Shown: in pieces, positions 16,684 through 23,928 of the stretch
Numbering within the stretch: position 1 is the stretch's first letter
Layout of the letters: each line of letters opens with the position of its first letter
DNA from: Candidatus Zixiibacteriota bacterium
GTDB lineage: Bacteria; Zixibacteria; MSB-5A5; GN15; PGXB01
Direction of reading: 5' to 3'
Assembly: GCA_040753495.1 (NCBI GenBank)
Contig: JBFMEF010000115.1
Location: 1-34,492 of the forward strand
Length of the DNA: 34,492 nucleotides
Made by a program: the position numbers and the translations under genes
Notes under the pieces: model-generated
Seen by the model: the letters and a program-made list of their open reading frames with translations, nothing else
Told to the model about the DNA's origin: nothing
The model's database searches: none

Positions 16684-17478
16684 TCAGTTAGATTTTGTAA
16701 TCATAATCTGTGTGTCGTTGCGGGTCTTACCCGTATAACTATCCAGCCAGGGACTGGAAATGGAGATTATCAGGATGACGTCATCGGCGCTTCTCATATA
16801 TGAAACAACGGTTTCGTCGCCGTAAAGCGGCATGAACCCCGCTAATCTTGCCGTTATATTATCATAGAAGGTCTTGACCTTATCGAGTTCCGCGGAGGAC
16901 ACAAAACAATAGCCGTCAATACCCAGGATGTTTCGAGAAAATCGGGTCAGTTCTTCGTAAAGCGCAGCCCCGGGGAAGATATCGATGCCAAAAGGGTTTG
17001 AGATGGTAGCCAGTGAGACTCCGGATGAATCAAGGGCGGAGACTACTACCAGGTTAATTCCGCTTTGAGTATTACCGGATTTAGCCGATATCTCCAGTCC
17101 GACAGGTTTGATGCGGAGACGGCTCGAATCGATGCCCTTTGCCACGATGGCATCTTTGAGCTCTTTGGCGCGCTCACTCGCGAGAGATTCCGACTTTTCG
17201 CCGACGCCGGCATAAGATTCAATTATCAGGTTCAACGCCGGGTCAACATTCATAACTTGAACAAGTTCCTCAACGAATTTTTGTGATTCTGATTGGAGTG
17301 TGGCGCTCCCGTTTTGGAAGGAAACGTCTAAGGTTACGCGACCATTGAAGTACAACTTATCCAGCAGAGTCAATTGGCGGGTTTCGGTAGAATCAGACTC
17401 CTGAGGTACTGATTGATTAGATAACAGCGCCCAGATGATTATAAATATTACATAATAGAAATTCTTCTCTGCCTTCAT
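16684..17478 (-). CDS. Degenerate OmpA-like paralogue with shared C-terminal domain
   Basis: The product is 264 residues with an N-terminal hydrophobic segment (8-20) that could be a signal peptide or anchor. Residues about 45-150 follow the OmpA pattern (VTLDVSFQNGSATLQSES, then SERAKELKDAIVAKGID) but the GHTDNVG block is replaced by SYAGVGEK. The arginine is kept (Arg103) and the aspartate is lost, so peptidoglycan binding is doubtful. Residues about 163-264 align with the C-terminal domain of the next OmpA protein: IFPGAALYEE, GYCFVSSAELDKVKTFYDN, SSPWLDSYTGK and DTQIMITK match IYPGAKLDAA, YCYRTGDNIKEVVTFYQ, ANPWLDPQTGE and DTMIQILK. A strong GGAGGAG site precedes the ATG. It is probably a tandem duplicate that has specialised. 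Confidence 0.85.
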   Translation of the reverse strand: MKAEKNFYYVIFIIIWALLSNQSVPQESDSTETRQLTLLDKLYFNGRVTLDVSFQNGSATLQSESQKFVEELVQVMNVDPALNLIIESYAGVGEKSESLASERAKELKDAIVAKGIDSSRLRIKPVGLEISAKSGNTQSGINLVVVSALDSSGVSLATISNPFGIDIFPGAALYEELTRFSRNILGIDGYCFVSSAELDKVKTFYDNITARLAGFMPLYGDETVVSYMRSADDVILIISISSPWLDSYTGKTRNDTQIMITKSN

Positions 17479-17527
17479 AGCTCCTCCATGACATTCTCAC
17501 ATCAATTCAGTTACCCCATTTCGAGAG

Positions 17528-19936
17528 TTACTGCTTCAACTCGGGGACAGCCGCGCCCTGCACCATCGCTTCGCTCAATTTCTGACCGGCATTTGAGCAG
17601 CCCTGGGATGTTTCAGAAAAACTCTGGATAGCCTCTCCAAAAGCGGTGAATTCCGACTTCATTCCAGAGATGCGAGGAAGAAAACCTTTGAAAATCTCGC
17701 CCCACTCGCTTTGCGGGAGGGTCAGGGCTTGTTCAATTTCATTGAATAATTGCTCACCGGAGTCGTTAACAGCCTGAAACGGTTTAATGGTGCCATTCAT
17801 GAACTGGTCCAGGCAGTTCACCAATTGCTCGATGCTATTGTTGACCTGGCTCAGCTCAATTGTGGAAGCGGATGAGCGGTCCAACTTATCGCATTCGCAG
17901 TTGAGCGGTATGCCGCCGGAACCGCGCGGGGTCTGCGGCGGAGGCGGCGGGGGCGGTGGCGGTTCCTCACCAGAGTTGTCATCAGATGGAGAGTCATCGG
18001 CAGGGGTATCTGATGGCTCACCGGGCGGCTGCTCGTCGGGCGGTTCGGTAGGCGGTTTCGGCTCGGGGGGCTGGGGAGGAGGTGGCTCCTTAGGTTCAGG
18101 GGGCTTGTCGTCGGGGGGTTGGTCCGATGGCGGCTCTTTCGGTCCCGGTTTACCGGGTTGACCGGTCTCGCCGCCGTAGTCCTTGCAGAGGTCCATCAGA
18201 CGGTTATCTATCTCATTATATTCGTCGCGAATTTGATTGGCTTCGCGCCTCAGATTCTGGAGTTCCTGTACAATCTGTGTCATTTTGGCGAGGGCATCCT
18301 GCGCCGCAAACCAGGCCTCACCGTATTCAAAGACATCTCCGGCAATCCCGAGAGTGAACTTCTTGAAGGTACTAATCTGCATCGTCTTGTACATTTCCCA
18401 GAGCGACCAGTCTCCCTCCCAGGTTCCCTTTTCTGTGGCTTCAAAGGCGGCATCAAGATAGTCCACAAAATTATCGAGGTCTTTCCAGCTTGCGGATGCC
18501 CCCGAGGCCGCCGAGCCAATCGCCCCGAGACAAGACCCGGCTATCGACATAAGTTTCTCAAAGGCTTTGGTCAGGTTTCTATCAACCTCTTTATGCGCCC
18601 GCTGAAAACTCGGGTCATTCAGTTTTTCTTTCAGTTCCGCCGTCTTCTCGTTGAGCCGCTCTTTTATCTCTTTCAATTTGTCTCTCAATTTCTGCTTGGT
18701 ATCTTCATCGCAGTTGACGACTTCGATGTTGATAATATGCTCATCCTGGTCGCCGCAGTCAGTCGTGCCCCGTGCCGCGGTAACCCCCTCTTTATTTCCC
18801 TGAATTACCAGCGAAGTGCCGAGGTTCTGGACAGTGGCGATGGCGTCATCAGCGACAGGAAAATCGAGAAGTTCTCCATCCGGAGGGTCTTGTATGATAG
18901 GGACCTGAACCGGCGGTTTTTTCGCAGCGTTTTCATCATAGATGCCTATCACCGGAATTTCAGCGCCGCCATTGACCGAAAGAAGTTCAACGACGGTTCC
19001 TGAAATCTTCCCCTCGACTTTTTTTCCTTTCTTGGGCTGAAATTCAGCTCTTATGGTGGCGCGTCCGGCTTTATTGCCGGTCGCCGTGGCGGTCTTTCCG
19101 GAGCCGGAGATGGTGAAGACGTCAGAGGGGTCAGAAATCCAGGTGTAGGTGCCTTCGGTTTCAGGCTCAACAGTCGCCGTCAGTTCGGCGCCGACACCAA
19201 TCATGATATTGGCGCAACCGTCAATGGTCACTTTGGTTTTTTCGGGAGGTCTTGCTCGCAAATTGATTCGGCCTTTCATGATATCCGGACAGTAGGTCAC
19301 ACTGCTTTGTTCCTCCCAGATAAAGGTCTTGTCAAAATCCTCAGTGAGGTCTTCCTGAGACAAAAATATCGGGGGTGATGTCGTGGGGACTTCCGGGTCA
19401 TCGAGATTTCCAAGATAGATACTGTAATCGAGATTCGATTCGGTCTTTTCGTACCCCTTGTCCCCATAGCCATATCCATAGCTCGTATTTATGCATGTGG
19501 CCAGGTCCCAAGTCGCAAGGTGAAATTCGCTGGTTTTCTTGGCCGTATTCATCCTGAGTTCGACCGATACCCGGGCGTGAGGATTGGTGCGACAGGAAAA
19601 ATCAATGACCAGTTCATTATAGACTTCATCATATCGCCGGCATGGTTCGGTGTTGAAGCTAAACGTGAGTTCATCGGCATAATACTCCAAAATATCCGGG
19701 TCGTCATTCTCCACCGGCTCCAGGTACCCCGAAACTCGAAAGGAGATTCCGCCCCCGCGATAGCTGGCGTTGGAGGGGTCGCGGTCCAGCTGTCCTGTAA
19801 TATCCAACTCCAGCCAAATGCGCTCGTCGTCTCGGGCAGAGGATTGTCCGACCTGAGACCGAGCGGAACCGGCGCTGACCACTATGAATAACAGGATGAT
19901 TGCAGAAAGGAGGTATCGGCAACGGTAAAGGACCAT
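17528..19936 (-). CDS. Large exported protein with Big_2-like domain, coiled coil and proline-rich linker
   Basis: The product is 802 residues. A signal peptide (hydrophobic 9-22, cleavage near ARSQ) is followed by a beta-rich region (30-225), a Big_2-like Ig domain (about 234-300, with TYTWISDPSDVFTISGSG and TGNKAGRATIRAEF), another beta region (300-405), a helical coiled-coil stretch (about 405-465, KQKLRDKLKEIKERLNEKTA), a further helical part (465-585), a Pro/Glu/Asp-rich linker (about 586-670) and a helical C-terminus. I see no enzyme motif. It is the first gene of the operon with the two OmpA-like genes, 49 bases ahead of the next. AAGGA lies just before the ATG, and a good promoter sits about 110 bases upstream. 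A scaffold in an envelope complex is plausible but unproven. Confidence 0.82.
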   Translation of the reverse strand: MVLYRCRYLLSAIILLFIVVSAGSARSQVGQSSARDDERIWLELDITGQLDRDPSNASYRGGGISFRVSGYLEPVENDDPDILEYYADELTFSFNTEPCRRYDEVYNELVIDFSCRTNPHARVSVELRMNTAKKTSEFHLATWDLATCINTSYGYGYGDKGYEKTESNLDYSIYLGNLDDPEVPTTSPPIFLSQEDLTEDFDKTFIWEEQSSVTYCPDIMKGRINLRARPPEKTKVTIDGCANIMIGVGAELTATVEPETEGTYTWISDPSDVFTISGSGKTATATGNKAGRATIRAEFQPKKGKKVEGKISGTVVELLSVNGGAEIPVIGIYDENAAKKPPVQVPIIQDPPDGELLDFPVADDAIATVQNLGTSLVIQGNKEGVTAARGTTDCGDQDEHIINIEVVNCDEDTKQKLRDKLKEIKERLNEKTAELKEKLNDPSFQRAHKEVDRNLTKAFEKLMSIAGSCLGAIGSAASGASASWKDLDNFVDYLDAAFEATEKGTWEGDWSLWEMYKTMQISTFKKFTLGIAGDVFEYGEAWFAAQDALAKMTQIVQELQNLRREANQIRDEYNEIDNRLMDLCKDYGGETGQPGKPGPKEPPSDQPPDDKPPEPKEPPPPQPPEPKPPTEPPDEQPPGEPSDTPADDSPSDDNSGEEPPPPPPPPPQTPRGSGGIPLNCECDKLDRSSASTIELSQVNNSIEQLVNCLDQFMNGTIKPFQAVNDSGEQLFNEIEQALTLPQSEWGEIFKGFLPRISGMKSEFTAFGEAIQSFSETSQGCSNAGQKLSEAMVQGAAVPELKQ

Positions 19937-20046
19937 GGGATCCTTCCAATCTATAATAGATTCAATTTGCTAACTTGAAAAAAGCGCCCGCTTCAATAAA
20001 CCGGCAATCCGTTTTTTGAAGATGTCGCTTAAGAAATACCACCAAA

Positions 20047-20075
20047 ATAGTACAATTAATAGTGGTATAAGTCAA
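20047..20075 (-). promoter_or_regulatory. Promoter of the Big_2/OmpA operon
   Basis: On the minus strand TTGACT (20070-20075) and TACTAT (20047-20052) are separated by exactly 17 bases, a near-consensus sigma-70 promoter. The leader before the ATG at 19936 would be about 100 bases. Confidence 0.65.
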
Positions 20076-20373
20076 TAAATATATCTAAGATTTGATAAAA
20101 CAGTTGGATTCCCTCGGAATCTTACTCCGCAAGCAGACGATGGTCAATCACGATAGGAGCAGGGATAATTGGGAAACAAAGACTTCGGGATAAGATTAAA
20201 TTTTCCGGGATTGTCGTCTGTAATTGTCAGTCGTGCAAGGCATTATAAGGTTCGACAGTTAAATCGCCTAATCCGAATTCGGCGTGACAGATTTTTTGCC
20301 TGAATAGATCTTGCCTGATTTAGCCGGCGTTGGGCAACGAATGGTACAGAATGAATATGACCGTTGTATCGAC

Positions 20374-20562
20374 TTATCTATAATTTTCGCCGCTTGTTGC
20401 GCCACGTTTTGAGGTGGTTCTAATTCCACTTGGCTCTAATAGATACATGAGTAATATGCGCGAAGACCTGAAAGCCTCAATTTCGCCCTGGTATGAGGGT
20501 AGGACGGTCGGCACACTTTCTCTAAGCTGCAAAAGTGTCGGTGGGATGGTTAATTTTGACAT
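20374..20562 (-). CDS. Possible small protein of 62 residues
   Basis: This small frame starts MSKLTIPPTLLQLRESVPTV and ends RTTSKRGATSGENYR. It has a fair ribosome site (AAAGGA, six bases before the ATG) and a TATAAT-like box upstream on the same strand. It matches no family I know. The 27 bases before its start recur at 23475-23501, where no such start exists, so this may be a remnant family. It could also be chance. A longer version from an ATG at 20619 lacks a ribosome site. Confidence 0.3.
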   Translation of the reverse strand: MSKLTIPPTLLQLRESVPTVLPSYQGEIEAFRSSRILLMYLLEPSGIRTTSKRGATSGENYR

Positions 20563-20589
20563 ATCAGGTCCTTTTTCACTTGCATAATA
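20563..20589. repeat. 27-base repeat, copy 1
   Basis: It is 26/27 identical to 23475-23501 in the same orientation. The one difference changes AAAGGA to AAATGA on the minus strand, which removes the ribosome-site-like core in copy 2. Copy 1 directly precedes the possible small gene. Confidence 0.7.
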
Positions 20590-20897
20590 TTTATTATAGA
20601 CTATAATTGCAGTGTTCACAGTGCGCTGACTTTTCCAAGGTGCTCAAGTATCTTCGCATTGAGAGCAATCGTAAGACCTTACTTCTGACGAATAGTTTTG
20701 TGGCTCTCCTGATAAAGTACGAGAAAGAGCGCACCTGTAGAAGCCGGAATGAGTAAAAATTTTCCCAAGTATCGATTTATGCATTTGAAATATCCGTTGG
20801 TGAGCAAGTAACCAACTCAATCAAAATAATCGGTAATAGATAGAGATTCCTCGAACTTCATGCAGAAGAAGTAAACATTGGGTCACGAGAGGCAGCC

Positions 20898-22787
20898 ATG
20901 AAAACCGTATATGCGCTTATTTCGTTATTGTTATTGTCCGCCGCGGCAATGGCGCAGTCGGTCGATTCCGTGTGGGTCAAGAGATTCAACAGCCCGTTAT
21001 CAGGAGCCGACCAGTATCCCAAGATTGCCGTTGATGACTCGGGAAACGTCATTATCACCGGGCGAAGTTATCAAGGGGCGGGTGTCGGCACCGGCTATGA
21101 TTGGATGACGGTTAAGTACAACAGCGGCGGTGATACGCTCTGGGCAAGAAAGTACACCGGTTTTTCCAACGGGCAGGATTGGCCGCGCGAAATTGTCGCA
21201 GACCCGGGCGGGAATATTTATGTAGCCGGCTCAAGCGAAGCCAGCGGCGCGAATACTGGCGGGGTAATTATCAAATATAATTCAGACGGAGATTCGCTCT
21301 GGGTTGAACGATTCGATGGCGAGGCCGCTCTTTATGATGCTTTCTATGATGTTTTCACGGATATAAACGGTTTTGTCTACGTGGCAGGAGTAAGCGAAAG
21401 CACCACCAACTATTGGAATTATCTGACAGTGAAGTACGACTCTCTGGGGAATCAAGAGTGGGCAAGAATATACAGCGGCGCCGGGTATGGAACAGATTGG
21501 GCGCACGCCGTTGCCGTTGATGCCAATGGAAATGTTTACGTCACCGGAGAAAGTCAACAGTCGAGCACGGACATTGTCACGGTAAAGTACCTCCCCAATG
21601 GTTCGCAGGACTGGGTCAGTATTTATGATGGCCCTGTCGGCGGTTTCGATGGAGGGTTTGACATTCTGATTGACGGCAATAATTTCGTGTATGTCTGCGG
21701 TTCCAGCGATGGAAGCGGGTCATCAAGGGACATAATACTTTTAAAATATCAACCTGACGGTGATACCGTCTGGACCAGACGATGGAACGGTGTCGGCAAT
21801 GGGCAGGACAACTGTTACAGTATGGCGATCACCGGAACGACCGGTCCGGTTACCCTGGCAGGTGTCAGTTACGGCGGTGTCGGGACGCAGAATGATATAG
21901 TAGCCATCAGGTATAATTCTCTTGGGCAGACTGTTTATGAGAAGCTGGTTAACGGTTCAGACAATCTCAACGACGCCGGAATTTCGGTCGCCGCTGACAA
22001 TGATGGTAACGCCTATGTTGTCGGGGAAATATCGCACGCGCCGTATGTCGATAACTATGCGATGAAAATCAGCCCGGTCGGGATGACGGGATGGGCACGG
22101 GCGTATGACGGCGAATCTTTTAATGATTATGGCAGTGATGTTGCATGTGACAATTGGGGCAATGTTTATACGGTCGGATATTCCCTGTTCAGCGGAACCG
22201 ATTACGACTTTGTCTTGCAGCGATTCTCAATACTGGGACCTCTGGTGATTTATGCCTATTCTCCCGTTAATCTGAAAGTCACCGACCCGGCGGGATATTT
22301 CATTGGGAAGGATGAATTTGGTGTTTTGAGTCAGACGCTCTTTCCGGCCGATTACTACGAAGAGCCCCCTGATTTCATCGATTCCGTGGTTATTTACTAT
22401 CCGATTGTTGGGACTTACATTATTGAAATTATACCCGAACAGGATGCTCCCCCGGGGTCAACCTATTCTGTCGGAATCAGAATTGACGGTTCGGTGCAAT
22501 CAGTGATGATTCAGGATGAAGCGGTTCCCGCCACCGGAACCACCGATACCTATTATTATACTGCCGGAGAAGAGGAGCATTTTATCAATGGTGACGCCAA
22601 CGGAAACAAGGTTGTCAATATTCTCGATGTGACATATATTCTTGCCTACCTGTATAAACATGGCCCGGAGCCGGTACCGCTGGTATCTGCCGATGCGCAA
22701 TGCAACGGGGTGGTCAATATTCTGGACGCGACTTACCTGATAAGCAGCCTCTATAAAGGCGGACCTGACCCCTGCCAGGGACCGTAA
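20898..22787 (+). CDS. Exported SBBP beta-propeller protein with dockerin repeats
   Basis: The product is 629 residues. A signal peptide ends near AAAMAQ (20). Residues about 25-445 are a run of about seven SBBP-type propeller repeats, each of the form AVAVDANGNVYVTGES plus DIVTVKYLPNGSQDW. Residues about 450-560 form a beta-sandwich (SPVNLKVTDPAGYFIG to TDTYYYTAGEEE) that also precedes the dockerin of the giant protein downstream. The C-terminus (564-629) has two dockerin-like loops (GDANGNKVVNILDVTYILAY and QCNGVVNILDATYLISSLYK). GAGAGG stands six bases before the ATG, and a strong terminator follows. No catalytic residues are seen, so a surface or matrix binding role is likely. It is flanked by long noncoding DNA and is probably monocistronic. 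Confidence 0.9.
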   Translation: MKTVYALISLLLLSAAAMAQSVDSVWVKRFNSPLSGADQYPKIAVDDSGNVIITGRSYQGAGVGTGYDWMTVKYNSGGDTLWARKYTGFSNGQDWPREIVADPGGNIYVAGSSEASGANTGGVIIKYNSDGDSLWVERFDGEAALYDAFYDVFTDINGFVYVAGVSESTTNYWNYLTVKYDSLGNQEWARIYSGAGYGTDWAHAVAVDANGNVYVTGESQQSSTDIVTVKYLPNGSQDWVSIYDGPVGGFDGGFDILIDGNNFVYVCGSSDGSGSSRDIILLKYQPDGDTVWTRRWNGVGNGQDNCYSMAITGTTGPVTLAGVSYGGVGTQNDIVAIRYNSLGQTVYEKLVNGSDNLNDAGISVAADNDGNAYVVGEISHAPYVDNYAMKISPVGMTGWARAYDGESFNDYGSDVACDNWGNVYTVGYSLFSGTDYDFVLQRFSILGPLVIYAYSPVNLKVTDPAGYFIGKDEFGVLSQTLFPADYYEEPPDFIDSVVIYYPIVGTYIIEIIPEQDAPPGSTYSVGIRIDGSVQSVMIQDEAVPATGTTDTYYYTAGEEEHFINGDANGNKVVNILDVTYILAYLYKHGPEPVPLVSADAQCNGVVNILDATYLISSLYKGGPDPCQGP

Positions 22788-22815
22788 GATTGTTATCACT
22801 GTTGAAGAAGTTGTT

Positions 22816-22844
22816 AAGGACGGCCTAAGGGCTGTCCTTTTTTT
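22816..22844 (+). terminator. Rho-independent terminator after the propeller-dockerin gene
   Basis: A ten-pair stem (22816-22825 with 22830-22839, one G-U pair, loop taag) runs into seven T. It lies 28 bases past the stop codon. Confidence 0.92.
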
Positions 22845-23928
22845 ATCTGCCGGCATTTGCACGGAGGTCCCCGACTGGGGACTTAACCTGATATGTTGCT
22901 TGCAGAACAGGTCGGGGCGTCATGCGGTCTACGAAGAGCAGCTAAAGCATGTAGGAAATTGGAAACCTGCTTCAGAACAAATTCATCCCATAAACCAGCA
23001 AAAAGCGGAGAGGCTGGGATTCTCCGGGGCGGGATTTTGTAAGCATCTGTTATACAAATAATTATGGGCTTATGTAAATAGATTACATTAAGATAAGGCT
23101 TTTATATCCTTTTATATAGTTTTGGCGAAATTTCTCTGATTTTGCAGGCGGCGGACACAAGTTGGACACAAAATGTGACCTTAGTATGATTTCATGAGAT
23201 TACTCTTGATGTGCTGAGTGGCATGGAACGGTGGGCTTAGGTATCTTGATAAATTCAGAAGAATATCCGATGATAAAATAGGTAGTTCATTGTATCTGAC
23301 CTGGCCCCAAAGGTCGGTCATGCTCCTGCCATAATTCGTCCGCTCCTTATTATTAATTGAATCAGAACGTATGACAATTTGAAATCGTCAACTTGGTGAC
23401 GGCCGACAGCGAGGGCAATCGGCACGACAGCCTTAAATTGAGTCTATGAAAGTGTATGGCGGGAAATATTACTAATCAGGTCATTTTTCACTTGCATAAT
23501 AGAGTTCTCTGACTATATTTATGGCATCCACAGAGCACAGCCCGTTCTTGGGTGTGGAGTAGTTTTCTCGACAAATCAAACACTTTAGCCGAGCCAACGC
23601 TTGGAATTGAGCATGTCATCTGCTCGTTGCGACAGCGGCGTTTATTACTTTTTCAGTTCCATTCCACTTCTCACTTGTGGACGGTCCTCTCCATCATACT
23701 TTCTAATAAGGAACCACCATACCACCTGCCCGCAAGCACCCTCTCCCCTTCCCGATTCATCTGACATTCTGACCCGACAGTCCGTTGTGAGGCATTTGCA
23801 TGCCAATTAAAGAGTCGTATCGCGCCTGAGATTAATAATCGTGGACGAAAGCGTTGTTGTCAAGAATGGCGCCATTTAGAAATCAGCTTGATTGAAACGG
23901 GAATCATGACTAGAAAGTGAGGCATAAG
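22845..23928. other. Long noncoding region
   Basis: More than 1 kb without a credible gene. Small frames at 23552-23810 lack ribosome sites and family resemblance. It contains the second copy of the 27-base repeat (23475-23501) and two adjacent short hairpins (23386-23390 with 23397-23401; 23402-23406 with 23419-23423). The promoter of the following large gene must lie at its right end but I could not place it. Confidence 0.5.
23475..23501. repeat. 27-base repeat, copy 2
   Basis: It is 26/27 identical to 20563-20589. On the minus strand it is followed by sequence weakly resembling the small gene at 20374-20562 but without its start codon and with a stop, which suggests a decayed copy. Confidence 0.65.

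Larger units (their letters stand above)
19937..20897. other. Long noncoding region between divergent gene blocks
   Basis: About 960 bases lie between the minus-strand operon and the plus-strand propeller gene. It holds the operon promoter (20047-20075), a doubtful small gene (20374-20562), one copy of a 27-base repeat (20563-20589), and a short inverted repeat gttggt/accaac (20796-20801 with 20811-20816) about 80 bases before the propeller gene. No RNA gene could be folded from it by eye. Confidence 0.5.

Noticed and set aside
18119-19003. Plus-strand frame of 294 codons opposite the Big_2/coiled-coil gene
   Set aside because: It is antisense to a gene with a signal peptide, ribosome site and promoter; no recognisable domain.
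20416-20427. T-arm-like GGTTCTAATTCC, suggesting a tRNA 3' end
   Set aside because: The stem pairs only four bases, the loop has eight, and no acceptor or anticodon arm can be found upstream.
22941-22955. Motif resembling the tmRNA 3' segment (ctaaagcatgtagg)
   Set aside because: No T-arm follows and no tmRNA 5' end or tag frame lies upstream; judged a coincidence.
23552-23810. Two overlapping plus-strand frames of about 70 codons
   Set aside because: No ribosome site, overlapping frames, no family resemblance.
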